From assembly GCF_017654505.1 (NCBI RefSeq), contig NC_054540.1:38948468-39012467 (forward strand): 64,000 nt of DNA, in the 5' to 3' direction. Below the pieces are notes generated by a model. It made no database searches and had not been told where the DNA came from. It saw only the letters and a program-made list of their open reading frames with translations. The position numbers and the translations under genes were made by a program. Shown here one piece after another: positions 1 through 11,753 of this stretch (position 1 is its first letter; each line of letters starts with the position of its first letter). Origin of the DNA: Polyodon spathula. Its lineage: Eukaryota > Chordata > Actinopteri > Acipenseriformes > Polyodontidae.

Positions 1-579
1 CTCCAATCTGCAGCTGCCATGCCAGTTCCCTTCCGAGTCAATGTGTTATTGCAACAGAGTCTTGCCCCCTTTCTAGCTGGCCAAATTCCCTTGAACCCTG
101 GGAAAAAAAACTGTAAGGCCAGCCCGTCCAGGGAACTCTGTTCTCACTGCTTAGCGCCCTCACAGGTCAGGAGGGAGATTTACCACCAAGGAACATTGTT
201 GTTTCGTACTGGAAACATGTTGTATGCCCCAGATACCATCACTAGTAGAGGGGCAGCTTTATGATTTGATTCATTGTCAATTAATCTGGACCAAAATCTA
301 TTGTCTGGACATCGCACTGTTTACCCACACCACTCACCTCCTGACAGTCTCCATCAGAAAAGTGTGCCTAGGAAAGCCAAAGCTGTGAAAAAAAAAAAAG
401 CAGCGAACGCACTGGCTGAATAGGCTCACTTAAGGATTACCTTTGAGACCCAACACTGGTGCAGATAGCGTCCATGGACAGCAGCTCTAAATTAGGTGCC
501 TATACCAATATAGCAATAGAAGCCTCCACTGGCGGAAACTAGGCCAGGCTCAGCTTGGCATCACGCACCCTATATAGGG
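1..579. other. No recognised gene
   Basis: I see no coding similarity, RNA gene or clear repeat boundary here. The stretch may belong to the same old element as the gag-like remnant that follows, but nothing in it proves that. Confidence 0.3.
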
Positions 580-1300
580 TGTCTATAGACTGGGAAACAG
601 CTGGAGTTGTAGATCGTGTGACCTCAGGTCATCGAAGATTTCTGTAGTGGTCCTCTTGATCAATGGCATAAGCTCTGCTGACAGGGAGAGCTTAACCGCT
701 GGGGACGTGCTGTCTGAATCCATGTCCTCAGATGGAAATGGCAGCTCCTGTTTGCCCACCTCTTCAGAGGCAGCGAATGGAGAACGTGTTATCCTGCTTT
801 CCAAAGGGAAAGGTGGTGCGGCTGTGCCGAACATTCACGCAGCAACTCTGTGAGGACAGTTCCTTGGTGGGAAACTGCTGCCTAGAGCTTCTCCATTAGC
901 TCCTAGTCTGCCAATCGCTTGGGCCGGTGACTCATTCGCAGGAGAAGGAGAAGGAGGAGAGGCACAGGAGGATGAGGAAGACTGTGAAGATTGCCTCCTG
1001 AGTGGGCTACTTCTACAGGTGCGTCACCGCTCTCCCTTGGCACAGAGCCATGGGATGAGGATGCAACCACCTCTTTATCAGAGGGTGATGGGGGAAAGTG
1101 CTGTTGAGGAGCGAGAGATGCAGCACACTCTGTAGCGCTGCGGGAGAGATGTTTCTCCAGCGTACACTTAGAAAAATGTGCACAAAACTAACAGAAACTG
1201 CAGTTTACCAGAGACTCCTTTGTATGCTGCCCGAGGTAGGAAGAGCTACTGCCGTTCTTGTATGCCAAAGGCTGGCCTTTCATGTATCACAGGGATAAAA
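580..1300 (-). pseudogene. Possible DIRS-like retrotransposon gag remnant
   Basis: On the minus strand, an open frame at 583-834 contains a serine/acid-rich stretch followed by LSLSAELMPLIKRTTTEI. This resembles the 'LxPLIxRAxxxL' segment of gag-like proteins of fish DIRS/Ngaro retrotransposons. Upstream on the same strand (about 1290-1150) a broken frame reads as a cysteine/histidine cluster (CSFC, FCAHFSKC) followed by TLEKHLSRS, as expected for their N-terminal zinc-binding region. Frames are broken and interrupted by stops, so no protein can be made. Assignment rests on weak motif resemblance. DIRS-like termini occur elsewhere in the window, including one at 2.76 kb. It could also be another gag-like gene. 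Confidence 0.25.
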
Positions 1301-1829
1301 CCCAGGCTTCTAGCACAAAGAAATTCAAACTTCCAGGAATGCAGTTTAAACAGGACGGAGCTTATGTATTTATTACTTACAGCGTCTGGAAAAAAAAAAA
1401 AAGACATCCAAAACAAGCAAACAAACAAAACCCTAACTCCTTAATGCAGTACTGCTTACCGGTTCAAAACACCAGGACTCTTAAGTCCTACCTTGCCCAA
1501 AGATTCCATTCTTGCCACCTTCCCTGACCTCACACGCTAACTATCTTTCAACCAACAGGTTGCCCCTGCCCTCTTAAAAAGGCTCCCAATTGTTTAATTG
1601 AAGACAGCTGTTGAACCAATTACACAATCACATAAAATTATGCCATCTAAAATGGCTGCTCCAGACCAGCAGGATTACATTTCCTTAAAACGGGTATAGA
1701 CTCTACATAAACCATGGGCCAAAATACCTGCCCTCACCTACAGTGCCAACACACACAATGTACAGTAAGAATGTACTGCTAAAGACAGCAACTGAGCTAT
1801 CAAGAAGACCTGCTTAGTACCAGACCTGG
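1301..1829. other. No recognised gene
   Basis: This contains short A-rich runs and a CAATTGTTTAATTG palindrome near 1588 but no coding similarity I can support. The short open frames overlapping 1178-1527 have no recognisable domains. Confidence 0.3.
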
Positions 1830-2075
1830 GACACCGGTCAGTAGCGGCGTCAGTTCGGTGCCAGTTCAGAGCCTGTAGCACTGGGTCAGTCATTTGCGGT
1901 ACGGTACGATACAGAATGGTACCAGAATGGTATGGATCAGTACTGGTTCAGTGCTTGTAGCACTGGGTCAGTACAGCACCAGGTCGGCACAGTATAGTAC
2001 CGGTACGGTACACAATGGCACCATACCAGTGCAGTAACTTCGGTCCCGGTTTGGTACAGTACAGTACTGGGTTTT
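1830..2075. repeat. GTAC-rich degenerate repeat tract
   Basis: About 245 bp consists of variants of CGGTAC, GGTACAGTAC and CAGTACTGG together with two copies of a longer phrase ending TAGCACTGGGTCAGT. The copies are imperfect, so this is a decayed short-period tandem repeat, locally rich in the self-complementary tetramer GTAC. It has no coding potential. Confidence 0.7.
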
Positions 2076-2755
2076 GAATGGAGCAGGCCAGTGACCTCAG
2101 TACGGGTTTATTCGGCTTGCGTTACCACGGGAAGCAGTATACAGGGATGCCCACAAGTATGAGACTGAGGAAAGTTTGCTTATTAGAGCCCTAACAGCCT
2201 TCATAATGGTGCTTGCTGCAAGCAGTCACCAAGACGGCAACTAAATACTGTGGAGAGACTGCAAGTAATCTCAGCCGAAGCATGTATTTCGGTCAACACA
2301 GAGCTGCTGAGCCCAACAGCTGCTGCTCGTCTCTGTGAAAATAGACATTTTATCACATACATAACATACATTTTATCACAGAAAACGTAATAAAACAATT
2401 GCAATTCAGAAAATAATAAATTGTTTACAAAAACAAAATTATAATTTTGTCTCAAGCTGGAGCTAAGAAGCATCTGAGAAGACAACAAGTCTACCGACTT
2501 AAGTTGCTTGGTCCCTGGAAAAGGGCAACAGAAGCTGCCGGCTTCATGCGAAACACAAGGCCTCTGTGGGGCATAACAAACATGCTGTGTGCACACCTAT
2601 ACGTGTAGTTAGTCACACTAGACAAAGTCAATAATTCTTGCATTAATTAATGTAATGCACAAATAGTGAGTTATACGCAGATAAAAGCAACATGTAGTTA
2701 TCTGTATAGGCTCTCCCATCAGGTTCAGTTCTCTGAAAGGAAAAATGACACCAAT
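2076..2755. other. No recognised gene
   Basis: A 131-codon minus-strand open frame (2201-2596) lies here. It has no recognisable domain and an unusual composition, so I treat it as chance. Confidence 0.3.
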
Positions 2756-2912
2756 ATCTGTGCATGCAGTCCTTTATACCTCCTTGGGCGGGTATGACTG
2801 CGTCACAGGCTAGGTGGAGCAGCTTTGCTATATCTTATTCAGGTTTCTGGGTCTTTAGCAGGTAAATACCCATTAGGCAATGGTTACACTTAAAAGGGAA
2901 CTTACTTATGTG
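2756..2912 (+). repeat. DIRS-like terminal repeat fragment
   Basis: The sequence runs GAGCAGCTTTG, TATATC, TTCAGG, then an A/T-rich segment, CCCATTAGGCAATGGTTACA and AAAGGGAACT. The same ordered blocks occur at 57.59-57.69 kb and, inverted, at 55.91-56.01 kb and at 32.18-32.58 kb. At 32.3-32.5 kb they flank a fragment resembling the end of a tyrosine recombinase, which is why I call the family DIRS-like. Only one terminus is recognisable here. Confidence 0.4.
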
Positions 2913-4156
2913 TGATTTTACTGGCATCAATAATAACAAAAAAAAACATGCTGGGATTCCTCACTAGAAAGAACTTAAAAGCAAAAACAAAGTGTGTGGA
3001 AAATACATTAGCAAAATCTCAAAACGTAATCATTTTTTAGAAGTGGTGTCGAAACATGAAATGCGATCCACAGACATGCCCACCTGCTATTGTTTGGCAA
3101 TAACATTTTTTTTTAATTGCTTTCGAAGACTCGTGGTTCGTGTTAAAGCTCTTGCCAAACAGGCTTATAGAAATACTGCTGCCAAATTTAACCTTATAAA
3201 ATTTTATAACAGTCAATTTACATGGTAATTTGACAGTTTTCCCATGTTTTTTCCAATTTTGTATTATTCATTTACCATAGTTGCCTTGTGTTGATTATGC
3301 TTTACAGCACCTCTCTGGGCTTTACAATGCTTTCATATGCGTTTTATGCAGTTTGCCATGTTTTGCTTAGGGAATGGGCCACTCTATTGGTAGTGGGATT
3401 TTGTGGCAATGATACCAGCTTTTGGCTTATCAAATAACCCAGTGTTTTCCTGAATGAACCCCTGAGTGAAACTTCTCTCTGTCCTCAATGGGTTTGGCCT
3501 AACTGCTGAAGCTACATAGAATCTCCTGTAACAAATGAATACCACACAGTTTAGATTATTTAAAAATGTTCTTGTTGGTTTATAGATAGGTAATAACACT
3601 GGCTTTATAAATATGGGGATAAAGAGGTGGTCCTAATATAGTGACTTATGCACACCCTTTTACATATTATGCACAGTAAAGATGCTGGATGTTTACATGT
3701 GTTTTTAATCATTGACAATATGACTGGAATACAGTCTGCAGTGAATGCACATCTTGACCTTTAACTTCCAAGTATTTCCTGCCCTGTATAACCTGGACAA
3801 CCATGGAAACACCTCCTTTATCAACTCAAGTTCTGTAAGAATTCAGACCAATTCGGGCACAGTCGAGTCAACTGTCCATGAAAACAAGGTATAAGTAATG
3901 CAAACTATACCAGGGATGGTGAATGAAGCTGCTCAGTCATATGCACATGCTTCAGAATAGGGCCCCAAGCATTTTATAACCATAACTAATTAAGTTTAGT
4001 TTGAGTATTGGATGTCCTTGAATAATTAGACAGTCCCTTAGGATAATTCAATTGAATAAAAGCATTAAACACATTGCACTTAGCTTCTTCACAGATTACT
4101 CATAATTACTTTCTTGGGAATAACAAATGTGTGTTTTTTATTGAAGACATTATGCC
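2913..4156. other. No recognised gene
   Basis: Apparently unique AT-rich sequence. No coding similarity or repeat was recognised. Confidence 0.3.
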
Positions 4157-4228
4157 AAACTGACTTCTTCTGAAGCCAATTACACCCAAAATAAACTGAC
4201 TTCTTCTGAAGCCAATTACACCCAAAAT
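4157..4228. repeat. Tandem duplication of 36 bp
   Basis: Two consecutive copies of a 36-bp unit beginning AAACTGACTTCTTCTGAAGC. They look identical, which implies a recent slippage or duplication event. The unit contains the palindrome CTTCTGAAG. Confidence 0.85.
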
Positions 4229-4472
4229 GAAGGGAACAAACCTGAAAAAAGTCCAGGCCCAATAACTCCCCCTGAAGCAATCTTAGTTTGAAATACTTTT
4301 GTCATTGCATTCCTCAATTCAAAAACTGGTCTATGTTTGTGGTGTGAGCTAAATTTATTATGCCTTAAATTGAGCAAAACAAAGAACAAGCATTTTCTAT
4401 ATTTTAACATTATGTTTTAGTTTACATATATTAATCTCCATGTATGTCTGTAATACAATGTTGTGAATATCC

Positions 4473-4745
4473 ATCCATCCATTGTCAATAATGACCACTT
4501 AATCCTTTACAGGGTCGCGATGAGCCAGAGCTTAACCAGGCATACACAGGGCACAAGGACTACACCCTGGATGGGATGCCAGTCCATCGCAGAGCACCAC
4601 ACACTCACACCCAGGGCAATTTAGAGTGACAAATCAACCCAAACAGCATGTCTTTAGACTGTGGGAGGAAACCGGAGTACCCGGAGAAAACCCATGCGAA
4701 CACAGGGAGAACATGCAAACTCCACACAGACGAACCCAGAAGACG
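4473..4745 (+). mobile_element. Common fish interspersed repeat (RTE-like 3' end or derived SINE)
   Basis: The stretch begins with the CCATCCATCCATT motif and continues through 'GGGTCGCGATGAG', 'CACCCTGGATGGGATGCCAG', 'GACTGTGGGAGGAAACCGGA' and 'GAACATGCAAACTCCACACA'. This phrase order is typical of a very widespread repeat in fish and other vertebrates, generally attributed to the 3' end of RTE-type (Expander-like) LINEs or SINEs using it. The family attribution is from memory and less certain than the repeat identity. No coding region is present. Confidence 0.7.
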
Positions 4746-5971
4746 AACCCAGAAATTAATCTAATGTTTAACAGTTATACAGTTTAAGTGTTCTGGAAAA
4801 AAAACAAAAAAAAACAAAACATGAGCACAATATAGCACTCAGAACACTGAATGTTAAATCTACAGTTTCTAAATGCTTAATATACCGAGTGATTCATAAT
4901 CCATTCAACATTTTGGTTTTGCATTGTTTTCAATTCTACTTAAATGTTGAGACAATTGAACAACTTATTGTCATGGCAGGCAATGAGCCAAGATTTGGGG
5001 AATGACAAGTATACAGTTCTGTACCAACAAGCACACTTTTTATTGGAAAAATATCAAGAACATTCTACTCATGAGCCTGTTACTTTAGACAGTGTTGTCA
5101 TGGAAAATAATAACAAGGCTGTACAAACATCTTCTAAATGATAATGGCTCCTCTACATGAATAAGGGTATGCATTTTGGGTGCTAGTATGAAATTCTCAC
5201 AGATACAGTATGCCTCACAGTGGCCTCTGTTGGAAGAAATGGCTGTTTAGTAAGGATGGGGAAGGGGATTTGGAGCTGCTGAGAGGTGTTCCACATCCTT
5301 TCAGTTGCTACTGCTGGAAATGCTTGAACGGTTGGTTATTCAGTGGTGCAATCAGCATAGCAGCCATGTAATACTCACATGTATTATTTAAAAGCACAAA
5401 GAAAAGAAAATGTGTATATAGCCAGGTAAACAGTCTTGCCCTTCAGCTTTCCGGGAAGGGGTGGGGTGGGGTGCTCTTTTAAACTATATGCTTGTCTCCT
5501 TTAGACTGGAGGATTCAGCGGGTTTCTGCACTTTTAAAACTTCATATTGTATAAATATCCTGAAATCAGGTGGGCTGCTTTCCTTTTATGTTGTTCTATA
5601 GTCCTTGCATGGAAATGGTTACTTAGATGCAGTCGATGAACGTGTACAACAATTGCTGTGTGTGCACTAATTGTTTTTTTTTTTTTTTTTTATTTGTTTT
5701 AGAAGAGGGCGGTTGCCACTAATTTGTTACTGAATTATTTTATTTATTTTTTAGCACTTAAAAGTGTTGTGTTGGATGGTTTGATTTTTTATTATTGTTT
5801 CCTTGTTATGTCAATTCACTTCTTTGTTAATTTTATACTAGCCACAGTGTGTTACATTGACTGTGCGGCTCAAGACCAGCTTCCAGTAGTACTATACATT
5901 CATAAGGAACGGACGTCCGTTGTTTATACAATTTCTCTGTAAAGGGTTAGTCACACTACAGTGTTTGTTCG
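4746..5971. other. No recognised gene
   Basis: AT-rich sequence with a poly-T run near 5670-5690. The short open frames at 4944-5141 and 5724-5942 show no domain. Confidence 0.3.
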
Positions 5972-6991
5972 ACGTTAGTGAAGGTAGCAAGCAGTTCGCA
6001 GTTCGCTATTCCAGCTCACGTTAATACAGCTCGCTATCCCAGCCTGCAGTTTGCTTTTGTTGCTTTTTTACAAATAAAAAAAAAACATGAATGTGGAGTT
6101 TTAGCGCAGTTTGATGTTTGTTTTTTCTTCATTTTTTCGAACTGTAGCTGGAAAAAAAATAAATAAATAATGAAAAATGAAAACAATATTTTCAATTTTA
6201 CAATTACTGAAAACGGTAAAAAAAAATAATAAATAAAATTGGGGGCAAAATGTAATGAGCTGATATCTATAAAGTGCATGGTAAAAAAATAAATCTATGG
6301 TGCAAACATTAGGAACAGTTGATATTGCTTAAGTTTACAATTCTTGTTCACAAAAATAAATCTACATTGTGGAAATGATGATCGGCTCACCTGTTACTAA
6401 CTCCAGTCTATCTCACCTGGTAACTTGCCTGTCACTAAGGCTACAGACCGTGCAGCCCCCTGGCAGCTCATACTTCTGTTTCCACACAAGACAGCCAATG
6501 GGAAGGCTCCCTGTCTGCTTGCAGGAATCACAAGCTTTCCTATTGGCTGAATGCACAGGTTGAGGGCACCACTAAATTACTCACTGTCTGCAGGCCCAAT
6601 CACAAAAAGGTAGAGACACATCTAGGATAGCAATATAAAAACATAAGGATATATTATCCTTATCTAGGGGAGGCTATTTATTGCTGTGGCACCTATCGCA
6701 ACGCAGCAGTGAATAGCTAACTGGCTTTTTTGACCTATTTCCTGACCAGCTAGAACCACTGAACTTGGCATGGGAGATGTACTCAACCTCACCTACATTT
6801 GGTTACCATTCATATCGCTTTGCCAACTATAGGGGTGCTGTGGCAAATAGCTAACCGGCTTCTTTGACCTACTTCCCAACCACCTAGGACTACCAAACTT
6901 GGTATATGAGATATAGTCGACGTCACCTACATTTCAGTACCATTCATATTGCTGTGCCACCTATAGGGGCGCTGCAGCAAATAGCTGACTG
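5972..6991 (+). repeat. Left copy of a 1-kb inverted pair (unclassified repeat)
   Basis: The stretch from ACGTTAGTG to AAATAGCTGACTG aligns over its whole length with the reverse complement of 11754-12749. Shared landmarks in order are TAGCAAGCAG, the ATATCTATAAAG block, 'GTGCAAACATTAGGAA', 'TACAGACCGTGCAGCCCCCT', 'GACAGCCAATGGGAAGGCTC', 'TCTAGGGGAGGC' and the 134-bp unit listed separately. This copy lacks about 100 bp present in the other copy between GGGGAGGCT and TTTATTGCTGTGGC, and has one extra 134-bp unit. There is no coding capacity. It may be a non-autonomous DNA transposon or helitron-like element, but I cannot assign a superfamily. Confidence 0.85.
6706..6991 (+). repeat. 134-bp tandem units inside the left copy
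   Basis: Two full units start at 6706 and 6840 and a partial third starts at 6974, giving an exact 134-bp spacing. Each unit runs from an AATAGCTAAC-type start through TTGACCTA, CTTGGYAT, CACCTACATTT to ACTATAGGGG or CCTATAGGGG. The inverted copy has only about one unit, so copy number differs between the arms. Confidence 0.85.
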
Positions 6992-7009
6992 TTTTGATTA
7001 TCTGTTTAT

Positions 7010-7140
7010 TTTAGCAGATGTACCACTGAGAGAGAGCACAAGGAGATAAGTGACATGGTTACACAGCTGAGCTGGGATTTGAGCCAGGGTCCTGCTGGTT
7101 ACAAGCCTGTTTTTCTAACCACTGGACCACACAGCCTCCT
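7010..7140 (-). mobile_element. MIR-like tRNA-derived SINE fragment
   Basis: On the minus strand this begins with GTGGTCCAGTGGTTAGAAAA, continues with a B-box-like 'GGCTCAAATCCCAGCTCAGC' and then 'GTCACTTATCTCCTTGTGCT'. The order of tRNA head, GTTCRAATCCC-type B box and a core about sequential TCACTTA...CTCCTTGTGC matches vertebrate CORE/MIR-type SINEs. A second copy, also on the minus strand, is at 55.14-55.36 kb. The left end on the plus strand is truncated. Confidence 0.65.
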
Positions 7141-7302
7141 ATTATATTTTTATATTTATAAATAGGTTTTATCCTAACTTGAGGCATCTTATCTTGTTTT
7201 TATTTTATACCTTGCATGTCCTGTAAAACTTACTACATTTAAATATTGTTCTTGTAATGCCTTGTAACACTTATAAGTTGCCTTGGATAAAGGCGTCGGC
7301 CA

Positions 7303-7380
<78 letters not shown>

Positions 7381-7381
7381 T
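7141..7381 (+). mobile_element. L2-type LINE or SINE tail with TAA repeat
   Basis: The segment ends with 'AAGTTGCCTTGGATAAAGGC', a variant of the GTAAGTCGCYYTGGATAAGRGCRTCTGCTAA tail common to fish L2-type LINEs and SINEs that borrow it. It is followed by a long (TAA)n run from about 7302 to 7381, interrupted once, which fits a LINE-generated 3' tail that later expanded as a microsatellite. Confidence 0.65.
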
Positions 7382-7540
7382 TTTCATACCACTGAGGTCA
7401 ACCAAATGTTATGCAAATGTTACTGCAAAATCTATACATAAAACCAATTAGTCTTCAGGAAGGCAAGCACTACATACTGTCTGCATACAACAGAAAAAAA
7501 AAAAAAAAAACACACACATGCAAATAAATGTTATGAATAA

Positions 7541-8300
7541 TTGTTACTACCATATCTATTCGTGGCCAATATAGTTGGGGCAGGAAGAATAGAGCCAGGG
7601 GGAGCTCACTACAAACTACACAGCAAAACAAAGTGCAACCACATTGTTCATAAATTGAAATGCCTATATTCAAATGTAAGAAACATTAGAAATACATTTC
7701 TAGAATTAGAAGCAGTAGTCAATGTGGGCAGCTATGATATTATAAGGATAACAGAATTCTGGTTAACTCCAAATGATGGAGTTTAATGAGGAAGGATATA
7801 AGTTAGTTAGGAAAGACAGACATGATAAAAAGAGGGGGGGCGGGTTACTATATACATTAAAAATGACATAGAATGGGAAATACTGGAAAGTAATGGTAAT
7901 AACAATGAATCAATATGGATTAAATTAAACAGAACCAAATCTAAAGGCTTAATAGTGGGAGACTGTTTAGGCCCGCAAGTTCTGATGAATCACTAAATGA
8001 AAACTTATATGCAAGCATCAAAAAATAGTTGAGGAAGGGGGCAGTCTAATTATGGGAGACTAACTTCTCAAACATAAACTGGGCCCACATGACCTCAGAC
8101 AACAGTTCAGACATGGGAATGATAGAGTTAGTGTAAGATTGCTTGTTATCACAAATGGTGAATGCCCCGATACAATTCATGTCTAGATTTGGTATTAAAC
8201 AATGAAGAAAGGATACACAACTTACACGTAATAGAACCACGAGGGATAAGTGACCATAACATGACAAAGTTTGTGGCAAACAAATCTAGGGCAGTACAAA
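7541..8300 (+). pseudogene. CR1-type LINE ORF2, endonuclease part (5' of the Tc1 insertion)
   Basis: Broken frames carry the N-terminal endonuclease region of a CR1-clade LINE ORF2. A segment near 7720-7785 reads GSYDIIRITEFWLTPNDGV, matching the 'DIIxITETWL' motif; further on come EEGYKLVRKDRHDKKRGGG (near 7785-7840) and an IMGD-type motif near 8050. Multiple stops and frameshifts exist. The sequence continues after the Tc1 element at 9849, so both pieces are one insertion. The endonuclease would have nicked target DNA for reverse transcription. The element is extinct. Confidence 0.8.
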
Positions 8301-9848
8301 CAGTGCCGAGAAAAGTTTGTGAACCCCAATGATAATTATGGAAATTCCATAGTTTTACCATCATAGCCTTCTTAAATCAAAACCAGTCTTCACTTAAATA
8401 TCCAATAGGGTTTATATTAACCAATTCCATGTCTTTTGAAACAAAATAAGGTATGAATTAGACAAACAATGAGTAATTAAGATTCAGGGTATGTGAAAAA
8501 GTGAACCCCTGGTTTTATCAGCTCAATTAAGGGGATAATTAGAATCATGTTTTTAAATAATTAGGTAGATCTTCAGGGGTGAGTTTGGGAATAATGATCA
8601 GAAACTTTGAGTTTGGTCTTCACCATACAGGTGTGTGAAAACTCGTCATGCCACGATCAAAAGAAATCTGAGGACCTCATAAAAACAGTTATTGATGCTC
8701 ATCAGTCTAGAAAAGGGTGACAAAACCATTTCTAAGGATTTGGGGCTCCACCAATCCACTTTCAGACAAATACAAAATGTTCATTACCACAGTCATTCTA
8801 CCCAGGAGTGGTCGTCCTAACAAAATCTCTCCAAGAACAAACCGGAAAATCATCAAGGAAGTCACAAAGAACCCCAGAGTAACATCCAAGGATCTGCAGG
8901 CCACTCTCGCCTTGGCTAATGTGAATGTTCGTGACTGAACTATCAGAAAAAGACTGAACAAGAATGGTGTTCATGGAAGGATAGCCAGGAAGAAACCACT
9001 GCCCATCTGAAGTTCGCCAAAGAGCACATAGATGATCCACAGGATTTCTGGAACAATGTTCTCTGGATAGACGAGTCAAGGTGGAACTTTCTGGCTTCAA
9101 TGAGAATCGTTATGTCTGGCAAAAACCAAACACTGCGTTTGAATAGAAGAACCTCATCCCAACCATCAAGCATGGTGGTGGGAGTGTGATGGTGTGGGAC
9201 TGCCTTGCTGCCTCAGAACCTGGATGGCTTGCCATCATTGACACAACCATGAATTCTGCATTGTATCAGAAGATACAACAAGATTTCTAGAAGAGAATGT
9301 CAGGCCATCCATCTGAGAGCTGAAGCAGAACCGAAAGTGGGTCATGCAGCAAGACAATGATCCTAAACATACAAGAAGATTTACAAAAGAATGGTGGCAG
9401 AAGAAGAAATTCAGTGTTTTAGAATGGCCTAGTCAAAGTCCAGACCTAAACACCATCGAAATGATGTGGCAGGACCTGAAGCAAGCTATTCATGCAAGGA
9501 AGCCATCAAGAGTTGAAGCAGTTCTGTAAGGAGGAATGGGCCAAAATTCCTCAAAACCGATGTGAGAGACTGACCAACAGTTACAGGAAACGCTTAGTTG
9601 AAGTCACTGCTGCTCAAGGGGGTGCCACCAGTTACTGAATCTAAAGATTCACTTACTTTTTTCACACATGGATATTGAATGTTGAATCATTTGTGGATAA
9701 ATAAATGTTGAAAAAGTATCATGTTTTTGTGTCATTTGTTTAATCAGGTTATCTTTATCTAGTATTAGGACTTAGATTAAAATCTAATAACATTTTAGGT
9801 TTGAAATATGTGAAAATCATAAGTGGTTCACAAACTTTCTCGACACTG
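8301..9848 (+). mobile_element. Tc1/mariner transposon nested in CR1
   Basis: Terminal inverted repeats start CAGTGCCGAGAAAAGTTTGT on the left and, read inward from the right, CAGTGTCGAGAAAGTTTGTG. The right end is followed by TA as expected for a TA target duplication; the left flank reads AA, so one copy of the TA has probably mutated. At 1,548 bp it matches the usual Tc1 size. CR1 coding sequence resumes directly afterwards, proving that Tc1 inserted later. Confidence 0.93.
8649..9640 (+). pseudogene. Tc1-type transposase, decayed
   Basis: The start region reads MPRSKEI and then DLIKTVIDAHQSRKG, the paired-like helix-turn-helix N terminus typical of fish Tc1 transposases. The DDE catalytic parts are visible in different frames: NVLWIDESRWNF (first D, near 9060), [12 protein letters not shown] (second D, at 9344) and [14 protein letters not shown] (third acidic residue, near 9427-9468). 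Frameshifts and stops separate the segments, including after RKGD and before EWCSWKDSQ, so it is inactive. The usual length is about 340 residues and no frame exceeds about 75 here. Confidence 0.93.
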
Positions 9849-11545
9849 TAAATCAAAGACAATGCTTTACAATTTCAGGAAAGCAGATTACAAAGGAATG
9901 CAACAGGGGCTTCTAAACACAGACTGAGATAAAATACTAATAGATAATGAAGTTGAAAATGGTTACATTTAGGGATATAGTGATAGAAATGCAGGATACA
10001 TTTATTTAAACCACAAAGGGTAAATCAATTTATTAAGCTGGGTATTAAGGTAATTAGGAGAGACAAGTGGTGTCAGATAATAAACTTATTCCAAAATGTT
10101 TTTTTTCAATATGTTAATGCTGAAAGTAAACTGAAAGAGGAAGTCAGTAGTTTACGTGTCAGCAGTGGTAATTTACGGACTAAAGACAACCAAATCGTAG
10201 ATGTACTTAATCAACAATTTGTACAAGTATTTACAAAGGAGGATTTATGCAATATACAAGGTTAACAGAATGTACACAAACATCATTACCAGAGTTTGTT
10301 ATAGAAGAGAATGAAGTACTAAGGGAGCGAGCAGCAGTTTAAAAAAAAAAATTAAATCTGTCCAGGAGTCCTTACGGTAACTAGAGAACAGATTTTTAAA
10401 AACAATAGGTTATGTATTCAATAAATCTATAAATAATGGAACCATCCCAGTGGACTGGAAAATTGGCAATGTTTTTCCTATATTTAAAAAGGGAGAAACA
10501 TTTGACTCTGGGAACTAAAGACCTATAAGTTTAACATCAATCATATGCAAAATCATGGAAACTCTAATAAGGACCAAAATGCAGGAATATTTCTATAGTA
10601 ACATTATAGGATACAGCCAGCATGTCTTGTTTAACTAATTTACTGGATTTCTTTCAGGAGGTGACTACTAGAGTTGACAAGGATAGTGCGTATGACATCA
10701 TCTACTTAGATTTCAAAAAGCATTTGACAAAGTACCACAAAAAGGCTGTATCTAAAGATTAAATCAGTAGGAATACATGGTAAAGTATCAGCATGGATTC
10801 ATAACTGGTTACAATATAGGAAACAGAGTTATAATTAGAAGCCAGGCATCAAACTGGAGTAACGTAACTAAGTAAGTGGGGTACCGCAGGGATCAGTATT
10901 GGGACCATTGCTATTCTTAATCTATATAAATGACTCTGACCAACAATCAATAAACTATGCAAATCTGCAGATGACACAAAACCGGGAGGGGCAGCCAACT
11001 CCCAAACAACAACTTTAACAATACAAAGAGATTTAGACAAGATTCAAGCTTGTGCTGACACATGGCAGATGACATTTAATGTGAATAAATGCAAAGTCTT
11101 GCACATAGGGTGCAAAAACATTACAGGCAAGTACAGCATGAATAGTAATGAAATAGAGAAGGCTATGTAGGAAAAGGACCTCGGGGTAGTAGTGGATGAA
11201 TCTCTTGAGCCAACTAGTCAGTGCGGAGAAGCTATAAAATAGGTAAATAGAATGTTTGGTTATATATTCAAAACAATTGAATTACAATCAAGAGAGGTTA
11301 TATTAATTATACAATGGTACAACCACACTTAGAACAGTGTGTCCAGTTGTGGTCCCCATATCATAAGACAGACATTAAGGCAACGGCGAGAGTAGAAGAG
11401 AGCAACATGATTAATTCCAGGACTGAAGGGCATGTCATATGAAGACTGAAAGAGCTGAATCTGTAGAGCCTAGAAAGGAGAGTCAGAAGGAGAGGCAACT
11501 TAATAGAGGTATTTCAAATTGTCAAGGGGTTGAAAAGTAACTGTC
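9849..11545 (+). pseudogene. CR1-type LINE ORF2, reverse transcriptase part
   Basis: This continues the CR1 element split by Tc1. Recognisable parts are an IYLDFKK block near 10710 (palm motif with the substrate-binding D), the GVPQGSVLGPLL-type motif near 10875-10915, SADDTK near 10965 (catalytic DD kept, the normal F before it is S), DLDKIQACADTWQMTFNVNK near 11034-11090, and the C-terminal LIPGLKGMSYED region near 11410. All are in broken frames. The 3' end is lost beyond about 11545, where an unrelated TG-containing sequence begins, so the diagnostic CR1 tail is absent. Confidence 0.85.
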
Positions 11546-11753
11546 TGACTTTATACATGTGTGTGTGTAATGCATGTGGTAATTGGGTCCCTGTGTTACT
11601 GTTGCAATACCCCCCTCCCCCAGGGCTCTGGCATATTATTCTGATACAAGAATTAAAAAAAAAAAACAGCATAGAGGTGCTTGTCTATAATGATCTGATA
11701 GTGGATTTTAATGTAACAACTTTTAGTCATTAATTTTGCATTTTAATACAAAA

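Noticed and set aside
2201..2596. 131-codon minus-strand open frame
   Set aside because: No recognisable domain, low-complexity aromatic-rich stretches and no splice or promoter context; consistent with chance in AT-rich DNA.
4500..4745. Possible CRISPR-like or satellite array
   Set aside because: There are no regularly spaced direct repeats; the sequence is a known type of fish interspersed repeat.
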